A stretch of 64,000 nucleotides of DNA from Exobasidium rhododendri (taxonomy: Eukaryota > Basidiomycota > Exobasidiomycetes > Exobasidiales > Exobasidiaceae): the NCBI GenBank assembly GCA_026210745.1, contig CP110631.1:4774001-4838000 (forward strand), read 5' to 3'. The notes beneath the pieces were generated by a model. It ran no database searches, was not told the origin of the DNA, and saw only the letters and a list, made by a program, of their open reading frames with translations. This document shows, one piece after another, positions 12,160 through 21,518 of the stretch (its first letter is position 1; the number at the start of each line of letters is the position of its first letter). Both the position numbers and the translations under genes were made by a program.

Positions 12160-13100
12160 GAAGGGCGTGGCCATTTTCTCTCTCTCTCTCTCTCCTTACT
12201 GTTTCATTCTCTGTCTGCATTCTTATCTCAATATAACCCCTGAGCCAAACGAAGCTTGGTACCGCGCCTCCTCTTTTCAATCGTCTTCCTCTTACCACAA
12301 TACACTCCCTCCTTCATAATCATGTAATTCTACCATGAAATCTCGTACATCTTTATCGTCATGACTGTGGAGAGACTGTCAGCCGTTCAAGACCAGGGCC
12401 CCGTCTGCAGCTGCTTACCTTTTCTCCTTTTTATATTTTCATCTTTGTCTTTTCTCAAGGGAAGCCGGGCGACCTTCTCCGCCGCACCAGGACGAAGATG
12501 CGTTATGAGGTGGGGGGTGGCAGTAGAAAGAGAAGAAAACCACCCATCTTGGCCGATCAATAGGAGATATCCAGAGCCGAACAAGATGCAAAGACAACTA
12601 GGGTGACGAAGAGCGCAAAGACGGTAGTCCTTCTTTAAGAGGCATATAAATTCTTCCCGTCATCCCTTACGCAGCTGTCACGAAGCCCTTCCAAATCCCG
12701 TTCCTACTTCAATACGATCCTTATCCGGTCCATTGCCGTTCCAAGTCCACCATAAGGTATCAAAATATAAAAATAAAAGATTGGTTGCATTATTGGTTTC
12801 CTTTCCCGGACGAAGAAGCTGAAACAGAAGAGAGGGAGAAGGGGAGGAGGAGGCAAGGGAAAAAAAAGGAAAGAGAAAGGGAACAACAAAAACAGACAAG
12901 AAAATACTCTGCACTCTGCACGTTTGTCGGCGCATATGATCACACACAAAGACAACCGAGAGACAAAAATTAAGCGCCGCAATCCGTCGTCGTCGTCGTC
13001 GTCGTCCCAATCACACTCGTGAACCCTTCTGGCGCTCTGTTTTCGTCCTTCACAAGTCGATATCCCGTCCTTTTCTTGCTTTGCCCTTTGACATAATCCC
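12160..13100. other. Convergent intergenic region with microsatellites
   Basis: 941 bp between the TAF2 and SR-protein stop codons. It holds a CT dinucleotide run just after TAF2 (about 12177-12194), a purine-rich stretch at about 12810-12900, and a GTC triplet run at about 12985-13005. An 81-codon ATG frame at 12361-12606 has no recognisable features and is not called. Most of this is probably 3' UTR of both genes. Confidence 0.55.
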
Positions 13101-14241
13101 TTACTCGTAATCTCGCTCACGACGAGGAGGTGGGCTTCGACTGTCGTAGCGAGGACGAGAAGGGGCGGCTTCACGACTTTCTTCACGAGCACTTCGTCGA
13201 GGTGGAGGCGATCTGGATCTAGATCGATCGCGAGGGGGTGGAGCAGCACTACCACGCTCCCCACCACGCTCCCCACCACGTTCACCACCACGTTCCTCAC
13301 TAGCAGCAGGAGGTGCGGCAGCTGCAGGGGCAGGGTCAACACGGAGCTTGTTTCCTCGAAGACTCATTCCTTCAATCTTGTCTAGAGCTCGTTCCATGTC
13401 TTCGCGATTGTCGTATTCCAAGATACCTTCGTCCGGTCGAGAAGCATCTACATCGGCAAAGTTGATGTGACCATGCTCCCTACCGATGTCCTTGAGATCT
13501 TGCCAAGATGTGTTGCTTGGTAGGTTAGAAACAATCAGTCGGAATTCTCCTCTCTTGATCTTCGGTTCTCGATTTTGCTGTTGACGAGGATAGCCATAGC
13601 CTGGACCTCCTCCATACCCACCTTGCGGACCGTAACCACCACGGCCACCGTATCCGCCACCACCTCCAAATCCACCACCATATCCTCCTCCGCCATATCC
13701 CGGACCGCCGTATCCTCCTCCTCCGTATCCACCGCCACCATAGTCACCATATCCGCCCCCACCGCCATATCCTCCCCCGTAGCCACCACCGTATCCTCCA
13801 CGACCACCACCAGGCCCACCGTAGCCACCACGTTCTCCACCAGGTGGGAGTCTTGGTCGTTGTTGCGCGTGCTGAATCTTAAGCCTTTCTCCCATGAAGC
13901 TCTTGCCGTCGAAATCCTTGACAACGTCATCTGCATCCTCGGGTTTCTCCCATTCCGCAAAGCCAAAGGTGCCCATCTGTGCGCAGTAAGGAGAGAGACT
14001 AGGTCAATAAAAGACATGCCCTCATTGCACACGACGTTCAGGCTTTGTGCTCACCAAGCGGAGATCAACAATTTTTCCGTATCCTTTAAAGAGATCCTCC
14101 AAGTCGCTTTGACTTTGTGGGGGTTTTCAAGGAAGTGTGAGCTTAGGTCTCCACACGCCTCTATGTCAGCATACTGGCTCAATTGGCTCACCGAACGTCT
14201 GGGGCAAGTCGACCGATGTAAAGACGAGATCCATTCGACAT
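13101..14241 (-). CDS. SR-type splicing factor (SRSF1/Srp2-like) with GYGG linker
   Basis: Three exons, 14192-14241, 14055-14106 and 13101-13976, give 325 aa. Introns are 85 and 78 nt with GTGAGC donors, and phases join cleanly. The first RRM has RNP2-like LYIGRL at residue ~7 and an RNP1-like segment across the third exon junction (GTFGFAEW). A long Gly/Tyr-rich linker (GYGG repeats, about 60-165) follows. The second, pseudo-RRM carries SWQDLKDIGRE, the SWQDLKD signature that defines this class of SR proteins. The C-terminus is RGG, then RS/SPPPRR. Such proteins bind exonic enhancers and recruit spliceosome parts in the nucleus, and Npl3-like members also help mRNA export. Npl3 is the alternative name, but the SWQDLKD motif favours SRSF1/Srp2. 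It is divergent from MSS51. Confidence 0.9.
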
Positions 14242-14594
14242 GATTGCAGTAAGATGTAAACGAGATGTATGCAGGAAACGAGAAGGAGAAAGCAATACAC
14301 AAGAAGGATGTAAATCAAGAAGAAGAAGAAGCCAGACCTATCATCCCCTCTCTGCACCACCTGAAAAGACGCGCGCGCGCGCACTGAGAGGGAGAGAGCA
14401 AGGACAGAGAAAGAAGAAGTGAAGAGATTACGTCAGCCACCGTGCGCACAATAACTGTAGCTCCTCTTCCAATTGACGCCCTTTGCGATATCTTCCTTAC
14501 ATTAGACGAGTTGAATCTGAGCGAATCTTAATGCGCTTGGGATTTTGGGTAAGCCGTGATTCTATCCTGTTCATTCACATCTCCTCGTCTGGAA
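14242..14594. other. Divergent promoter between SR protein and MSS51
   Basis: 353 bp with an alternating CG run (about 14370-14382), which could adopt Z-DNA, next to a purine-rich AGAGAGGGAGAG-type stretch. A GTG-initiated extension of the MSS51 frame begins at 14556 but has no ATG. Confidence 0.5.
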
Positions 14595-16326
14595 ATGCGG
14601 CCTGTTCTGTCACTGGCCCTGCGATCAAGTCGTAGAGGCGTGCTGCCTATCCAGTCACAGCGGCAGCAGCAGCAGCGGCAACAACAAGGAAAACTGTTCC
14701 AGCAGCGACCGCAGCAGCGAGATCTATTCGGATTCAGCTTTGGGAAGAAGAAGGAAGCACCCTCGTCAGCAGCTCGAAAGACACTGTTAGGTCAAGATGA
14801 CTTGTTTCATATGTTCAGTAAATCACCTATCCCTGCCATGAGAGCACGCGGAGAGCGGGTCAGAGCATTGGCGCCTTGTCCAGTCACGCTCAATCGAGAT
14901 GGTGTGCGAAAGTTGGTTCAATTTGAGAGTCCAGAGTGTGGTTGGCCAACGCATTACAGCGAGAAGGAGTATCTAGAAGACACAGAGCACGGAAAGTATG
15001 CCCCTCGACTGAGAGAAGCAAACGAGGACGAACATGATCTACGATCCGGTAGAGAGATGTCGGAATTTCAACTACCCGGTCAACAAGGTTTCGAAGAAGT
15101 CATCAATTTCTCCTCTTGGGACATCTATTTCTACACTCGAAATCACACATCTATCGAGACTGACAGATCAAGAAGACATCTTTCCAAACTGTTGACGTTT
15201 CCATGCTCCATTGCCGGTGCTCTGCACGAGAATAGTCCCTACACGAAGCGGAACAGAAGATTGACACATGAAGGCTTGCGTAGTCTGGTCGCCCTTCGTC
15301 AGACTCTACACCCGGCTCTAGGAGCAAAACCCTCACTGGACGTCATGAGGATCTTTGTTGTTGGAGCTCGAGCTGAATCAAGTCTTCCGCCAGCGGTTTG
15401 GGATCAATTGTCTTTCATGTTCCCTGGTGTTCCTCTTCACATCTTTCTTATTGGGCCTGAAGCTACTGTTCTAGGAGACAGTCCTGGCACATCTACCTCG
15501 AATCATCGCGGTCGATTGCGCTCCTCTAATTATGGCGTACCAAGTAAGACAGTGACGATCTCAGAAGGCTTGACACTGACGACATGCAAGTGTAATTACG
15601 AAGACATTCACTCACAATTGGAACCTTTTGATCCTTACACGGATGTGTTCTTTACATTCAGTCCTGGATTCGGATTTCCGAGCATCGTAGGACAAGAGGA
15701 GGTGAACAGAGCGAGGTGGGAAGCAAGAGACGAAGAAGAGAGAATGGCCAGAGCTCGTGAAACGTACCACGCAGGTGCGGGAAAGGCTCCTCCTTCAACG
15801 ATAAATTTGGACGAGATGCAACCGCAAGGCGGCGAGGTGCCTTCCGCTGAGCCCGTTCCTCGTCCTGCTCTTACTTCTTCAGAGATGCCGATGGGTGCTT
15901 ACTCTAGTCTGACAACTGCGCCAATCGTACAGGCACAGCGGGAGTGGAGAAACGCTCTGGGTCAAATTCTGAGTACCAAGTGCGCTCTCATTTCTACTGG
16001 TTTCAGTCCGGCCGACATTGAGAGGGACATCTTAGCGTTTGAGAGCGTTGATGGTATCCAGGGCGAGTTTGAGTGGTTGATCAACCCAGGTGAAAACGCT
16101 TTTGCAAGTCAGCAGTGGGCTGTAGGTAAGTTGGGAAGGGAATGGGAGATATCGAGCGGTTTCGCGAGAAAGGCTAAAAAGGCTGACCTCAATCGTCTTT
16201 TCTTCTGACTTCTTCTCTTACTTAGCCGACTTTGACCCAAGAGTGGCGGTAAAGGCAAATTGGGGATTGTGGGCTGTAAGAGGAAAGAGCTACAACGTCG
16301 TTGTTGAGCCGAATCTACTGCGATAG
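14595..16326 (+). CDS. MSS51: Mss51, mitochondrial COX1 translational activator
   Basis: Exons 14595-16125 and 16226-16326 (intron 100 nt, GTAAGT...TTAG, phase 1) give 543 aa; the second exon adds a 33-residue tail ending in VVVEPNLLR. In yeast Mss51 activates COX1 mRNA translation and binds new Cox1 in the inner membrane, with heme sensing through Cys-Pro motifs. Seen here: a Gln/Arg-rich N-terminus fitting a mitochondrial presequence, FSKSPIPAMRARGERVRALA, a CPVT Cys-Pro motif (~95), a segment ending ECGWPTH, then EHDLRSGR (~153) and the C-terminal Mss51 domain. The zinc-finger-like part looks reduced, since the pair normally read as CPxCG is SPECG. I chose the ATG at 14595 because the longer frame to 14556 starts with GTG. 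Confidence 0.88.
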
Positions 16327-16423
16327 TTCTTGTCTCGTCAACGTTCATTCCTCAATTGGCTCCACTTTTGTCTCTCTGCCGTCATGTACATAGTAGCAAC
16401 AACATAGGTTGGAGCAACGTATC

Positions 16424-17086
16424 TTATTCAAACATTGGATTGCTTTGTATAAGGTAAGCTCTCTCGATCTCTTCTGATGCCGTGGGTGGCCGAGATCCGA
16501 CTCTGGGTTGCTTGGACTGCTTCGGTCTGCTTTGTGGTCTGCCTGGAATTGCGGCTTCTCTTTCCGAGACTGTCTGAGATGAGACATCCTTCAACCCGGT
16601 GGAGTTACTCCTTGCTCGACTGATCACTTCCGTTGATGAGAGCGGCGCTCGATCGCTCTGTTGCGAAAGCGGTGCACTCTCGAGTGAGAATGTTGAGACA
16701 GATTGTGGTCGATCTTGAGAGATAGAAGCAGGAAAAACAGGTGACTTTGATGATGTGTCGCTACTGTCTAGAGGTGAGATGGACTTCGCACCCGTCGACG
16801 AGCTCGAGTGCGGAGAATGGAGATACTGTTCTGACCTCTGCAAACACAGTATCAGAGGCTTAGACATCTTGAACGGTACCAGACCAGCACGAGGGGCAGG
16901 CCGAGAAGCATGCATTTTTCTTGGCGGCAAGTCATGGTCAGCGCGACAACTAGTCGACACAGTAGGCGTGTGCGAGATGTCAAGGTATGATGGTGGCGAG
17001 CAACGGTTGTGCTTCATTGTTCCTAAGTGGTGTTTTTGCATCCCACCGGTGAGATTATTGGTCTCCTTGTTACTCCCATGGTTCAT
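16424..17086 (-). CDS. Low-complexity hypothetical protein
   Basis: A 220-codon ATG frame starting MNHGSNKETNNL. The product is rich in Ser, Pro, Arg and Gln and has no hydrophobic segment, known motif or clear fold. It contains several SP/TP dipeptides and basic clusters, as in disordered nuclear or cytoskeletal regulators. The frame lies between the MSS51 stop and another minus-strand hypothetical gene. It may be an exon of a larger gene rather than complete, since no strong start context is visible. No function can be proposed. Confidence 0.45.
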   Translation of the reverse strand: MNHGSNKETNNLTGGMQKHHLGTMKHNRCSPPSYLDISHTPTVSTSCRADHDLPPRKMHASRPAPRAGLVPFKMSKPLILCLQRSEQYLHSPHSSSSTGAKSISPLDSSDTSSKSPVFPASISQDRPQSVSTFSLESAPLSQQSDRAPLSSTEVISRARSNSTGLKDVSSQTVSEREAAIPGRPQSRPKQSKQPRVGSRPPTASEEIERAYLIQSNPMFE

Positions 17087-17358
17087 TCGGGATGGCTTGG
17101 CTCTGTCCTGGTCGAGCAAACCCCACGGAACAGAAGAAAGACCTCGGCTGCAGTATTCTTACTCCCGACACCACTCGCCCTAATCCATCTCGGCGATTAT
17201 CCACGTCGTAGACGAGTCGCCATGTCACCCTATCCTTTCTTTCTCTGCCAGAGATCGCTGCCCTTCCCACTTTGTGTATTGAGAAACTGGTCCGGCTATT
17301 GATTAGATCACCCTTATGGTCATCTCCCAGGAAGATGTGCTTGAAAATGGGGACGATG

Positions 17359-18075
17359 CTATATACTATTGTGAGGCGAAGAGAGAGAGGGCGTGCTCAT
17401 CTCCATTCGAGGGAGTGAAGACGACCAGGCATCGCCTCCTGTGCTTGCTTCAAACTCAAGCAGACCCATAGATTCGGCCACGGAAGTGTCGCTACTCCTC
17501 TTGCCCTCCTTCGATGTTGGCTGCCGAGGCGTCAAAGGAACATCCACGGGACACGAGCTCTCCACCTTTCCAAATGGGTCGTACGAAAGATACGTAAATT
17601 TGGTGACGTGCACTCTTGAACCTTGCACGATGTGCAGTGTTAGACCCTTCTTCAGAAGAGAAGCCCATCCTCCCTTGCTCTCAGGTCTGATGAGCTTGTC
17701 GCCGGTGGCAGGAATGCTCGCAGACACTTCCTTGCCATTGCTCCCCTTCCATTTCACACTGGTGCCGAGAACAACGGGGACCTCAGCAGAGATCCCGATT
17801 GCTGAGACAGATTTTGATCGAGAGCTTGGTGGACTTGTTGCTACACTACCACCTTCAGAGCTGGACGGGGTAGCCTCGAAATGCAGACAGTGAAGTTGAG
17901 AGGATGTAAAAGTCAATGGTTGACGATGCTTGTCATCTACTACATGGTCCTGCATAGGAATATGCAATTCAGCGATGCGCTTCTGCGCGGCTGCCGAAGG
18001 GTGGGATGATCGTTTACTAGGACGTTTACCAGGAGTCGGTTCGCAAGCAATTCGAAGATCTCTCTGAGTCGTCAT
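17359..18075 (-). CDS. Hypothetical protein with a conserved-looking central segment
   Basis: A 238-aa frame from the ATG at 18075 (MTTQRDLRIACEP). A longer frame to 18117 would start with TTG. The first 40 residues are basic (GKRPSKRSSHPS). The middle (~95-175) is less biased and could fold, including VLGTSVKWKGSNGK and GLTLHIVQGSRVHVTKF, which read as beta strands. The tail is Ser-rich. I do not recognise it. No canonical donor was found that would join it to the next minus-strand frame at 17086, so they are listed separately. Confidence 0.5.
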   Translation of the reverse strand: MTTQRDLRIACEPTPGKRPSKRSSHPSAAAQKRIAELHIPMQDHVVDDKHRQPLTFTSSQLHCLHFEATPSSSEGGSVATSPPSSRSKSVSAIGISAEVPVVLGTSVKWKGSNGKEVSASIPATGDKLIRPESKGGWASLLKKGLTLHIVQGSRVHVTKFTYLSYDPFGKVESSCPVDVPLTPRQPTSKEGKRSSDTSVAESMGLLEFEASTGGDAWSSSLPRMEMSTPSLSSPHNSI

Positions 18076-19188
18076 GATCGCTACACTATGCTTTCTTCTG
18101 CGTTCTTCAGATATCAATAAGGCTGAAGAGCAGAACAGGACGCTTTCCTACTCTCACTGTTGCTTTTGCTCGGGCAGACTAAGTCCACGCATTAGGAGAT
18201 AGGGGGAATGGGAAGAAGGCACAGAAGACAGAACATGAGGCATAGAATAAGGGTCCCAATAGTAATACCATTCCACTAGTCATTCCCGCCAATCAGAGCA
18301 AAGTACAGTGGCATGGAGACGGCTCTGCCTCTCATCGTACATCAACACTGCTTATGCATATTGACGTATCTACAACTTACAAAACGCAAGGTGTCTTTCT
18401 GGAACGTAGCCACGCATATGAGTGGAAAAGAAATCACAGTGCCATTACGACGTTGCTTGACATCGCACATACCAACGACAAGCCCTTGAGTGTCTTCTAA
18501 AGAGCAAGCGTACTTGTCAAAGGACTAAAGAGTGCTGCTGTAGGGGCTAAGTTTGACACTCCCTTTTGCATTCAGTTCTCTCCAGCAGGAACGTCCAAAA
18601 TCTATCTATCTCTCGCAGTAGATACGACGTCTTCTTTTTATTAATTCTGAGACCTCGAAAGCCTCTTCGCTGCAGCTCAAGACAGAATGACATGTCAAGG
18701 GGATACTCCTTGTGGTCCACCGGCCTCTGATGATCTCAGGATGCGTGTGGGCGTGTCTGCTTAGTGAGCTATAGTATCTATATTTTCCCCCATGCCGGCC
18801 ACGCGACGCGACTAAAGCATCAAAAGGTAGGACAGGGTGCCGCCGACACTCTCCTCGGAAGGTGCGAGACTGCAGAGGAGAGATGCAGCAGTGTGGCTAC
18901 GACCTTCGTCTTTCCACGGCACTTGCGACGTCTGCTCGGTCACTGAATGGCTCTCGAATGATCTTCTGACCTTGTCTATAGCTGATGGCCTCATCTCGAA
19001 ATTTCCTTCCCTGTACACGCTCGGCGCGTGGTCGTCTCTAAGCGGCTCAAAATTTCTTTTTTCCCTTTTTATAATTTCCGCTGAAGCGGTAGTGTGGCCG
19101 TGCCTTTCTTTCTCAGAGAGTATTTTCTGAACGTCTTCTGCCCTTGCGTCCACCGTTCTTCACGAAAGAATAGCACCTCCCTCGCTCA
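18076..19188. other. Intergenic region upstream of ADE4
   Basis: 1.1 kb between a minus-strand hypothetical gene and ADE4, so it serves as a divergent promoter area. It holds short CTAT repeats near 18601-18615 and a T-rich patch near 19055-19075. A 113-codon antisense frame (18812-19153) has no usable ATG start. No tRNA or other RNA was identified. Confidence 0.5.
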
Positions 19189-21121
19189 ATGTGTGGCATC
19201 TTGGCACTCCTGTTGGCTCAGCCACAAGCTGCTGCTGCACCAGAGATCAATGAAGCTTTGTCATTGCTTCAACATCGCGGTCAAGATGCTGCAGGAATCG
19301 TGACCTGTGGAGCGAGAGGTAGATTCTATCAATGCAAAGCCAATGGTATGGTTCGAGATGTCATTGATGCCAATGCTCTTGCCAGACTACCAGGTAGCAT
19401 GGGAGTTGGTCATGGTGAGTAGCAGAAAGTACAGCAGGCAAGTTCACAAAAAAGAAAAACAGGCTCACTAGATTACCCACTCCAAAACCTCTTCAGTTCG
19501 ATACCCTACTGCTGGATCCTCAAATCATGCCGAAGCACAGCCCTTCTATGTCAATTCTCCCTATGGCATCGTCTTTGCCCATAACGGTAATCTCATCAAC
19601 ACGAATGAATTGAAGCAGTTCCTTGACGCTGAAGCACATCGACATATCAATACCGACAGCGACTCAGAAATGCTGCTGAACATCTTTGCCAACAACCTAC
19701 AAAAGACTGGAAAGTTCCGTATCAATGAGGAGGACATCTTTACTGCCATCAAAGACCTCATGGTACAAGCTCAAGGAGGATACACATGTGTTGCCATGAT
19801 TGCAGGATTTGGCATTATTGCCTTTCGTGATCCAAATGGAATTCGACCTTTGGGAATGTGCTCAAGGAAGTCTGCAGCTGATTCTGCTTCCTCTTCGTCC
19901 GACCAGAGCAAAGATTACTGTTTCACCTCTGAATCTGTTGTCAGTGATGCTCTTGGATTCGAGGACTTTGAAGATGTCCGACCGGGCGAGGCGATCATCA
20001 TCACCCGATCGGCTGTATCTCGACGAATCTTGACGCCAAAACCTACTGCCATCAACAAGTACGTCTTTTCCCCAGACATTTTCGAGTACGTCTACTTTGC
20101 TCGTCCCGACTCTGTCTTGGATGGAGTTAGTGTGTATCGATCTCGAATGGCAATGGGAGACAAGCTAGCAGAAGAGGCAAGACGAATCTTGGCGCTACGA
20201 GGTGAAACGGTCGATGTAGTCATTCCTGTACCCGATACTTCTCGAGTGGCTGCTCTCCAGGTCGCTCAACGATTAGGAATTCCCTATCGAGAGGGTTTCG
20301 TCAAGAATCGATATGTCGGACGAACATTCATCATGCCCGGACAATCCACACGAAGAAAGAACGTCCGAAGGAAACTGAACGCAATGGCTTTGGAGTTTGC
20401 AGGCAAGAATGTGTTGTTGGTCGATGACTCAATCGTTCGTGGTACAACGAGTCGTGAGATTATTCAAATGGCCAGAGACGCCGGCGCGAAGAAGGTCATC
20501 ATGGCAAGCTGTGCACCGCCAATTCGATTCAGTAATGTGTATGGGATTGACATGCCTTCAAGACACGAACTAGTAGCTCACGGCAGGACAGAAGAAGAGA
20601 TTGCCGCTCATATCCAAGCCGACCTGGTCATCTACCAGACGCTGCCCGACTTGATCGAAAGCGTTCAACAATTCAATCGTTCCATCACCAACTTCGATGC
20701 AAGTGTCTTTAACGGAGTTTATTCGACAGGGGGAGTCTCGATTGAATACTTGGAGCACTTGGAAAGCCTTCGAAGTGACAATGCAAAGGCGAAAACGAAT
20801 GGTAGCAAGATTCCAAGCAGTGAGGGGACTGTGAAAGTAGTTGATGGACCAGGAGATGGCGCGAATGATCCTAAGTTGGCTGCACCGCCTGCCTCGACAG
20901 AGATAGAAGTCGGCGTAGCAAGTGAAGGGGCTCTCAATGGGGGCAGTGTTGGCGTGAGCGACGCTAAGAGCAGTAGTAGCGCTACTAACAAATTCATGTC
21001 GAGGTGCAACGGGCCCATGAATGGGGCGGAGGAAGCAGAAGCAGAAGAAAGCGGCGGTGGCGGTGGCGGTGGAACGGACGCTTTCGACGATATCTCCCTG
21101 TTCAATGGATTCACTAGATAA
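19189..21121 (+). CDS. ADE4: Amidophosphoribosyltransferase (first step of purine synthesis)
   Basis: Exons 19189-19414 and 19497-21121 (intron 82 nt, GTGAGT...CAG) give 616 aa. The enzyme makes 5-phosphoribosylamine from PRPP and glutamine. It starts MCGILALL, so Cys2 becomes the N-terminal nucleophile of the glutaminase domain without a propeptide. LLQHRGQDAAG and HNGNLINT are class-II amidotransferase motifs. The PRPP-binding loop VLLVDDSIVRGTTS lies at about residue 380. The core ends near residue 500. The remaining ~100 residues are a low-complexity tail with a poly-Gly stretch, absent from the ~510-aa yeast enzyme, though the last residues FDDISLFNGFTR look less random. The convergent neighbour makes one-carbon folate, which feeds later purine steps. 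Confidence 0.96.
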
Positions 21122-21518
21122 CAGTCTCTGTCCAGAGCAAGACGATAATGTACGAAGAACGAATTAATAAAATGATCGGATTCTCTTCCTCTTTCACTCG
21201 ACTAGAGTGAAGCGTTACAGTAAAGAGGTGCAAGGAATAGGGGTCAGAATGATGAGAAGGAGCCGAGCGAGAGATTGAAAAGTAAGAATGAGCCGAATGG
21301 AGGTGTTTACAGATGAGTCTAGGGAGACAATGTCAGTCGAATGACGGGGATATCAAGGTATAATAGGTATCTCGAAAGTACAAGAAAGGCATGATTGTCT
21401 AGAAGAGAAAGGGTGTCATTCCAAGAGAGAAGTGCAGAGGAAGAAGAACCAGGATAGTGCGACGAAGTGAGTCTTGTCTGTCCACTTCTTCTTGCTTGAG
21501 TGACTAGGAGACTGTCTC
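21122..21518. other. Convergent 3' intergenic region
   Basis: 397 bp between the ADE4 and MTD1-forkhead stop codons. It contains an AATAAA hexamer 45 bp past the ADE4 stop; nothing else is seen. Confidence 0.55.
21166..21171 (+). terminator. Candidate polyadenylation hexamer of ADE4
   Basis: A perfect AATAAA in an A/T-rich context, 45 bp after the ADE4 stop codon. Fungal poly(A) signals are loose, so this is only a candidate. Confidence 0.35.

Noticed and set aside
12704-13342. 212-codon minus-strand frame downstream of and overlapping the SR gene
   Set aside because: It reads the RGG/RS part in another frame and continues into simple sequence; the SR frame is the conserved one.
13575-14243. 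222-codon plus-strand frame over the SR protein
   Set aside because: It is the antisense of the GYGG linker and reads as Thr/Ser/Val repeats; the sense strand has conserved RRM motifs.
14556-14594. N-terminal extension of MSS51
   Set aside because: The extension begins with GTG; the ATG at 14595 gives a proper mitochondrial presequence.
18812-19153. 113-codon antisense frame upstream of ADE4
   Set aside because: It starts with GTG, has no ATG near its start and no recognisable features.
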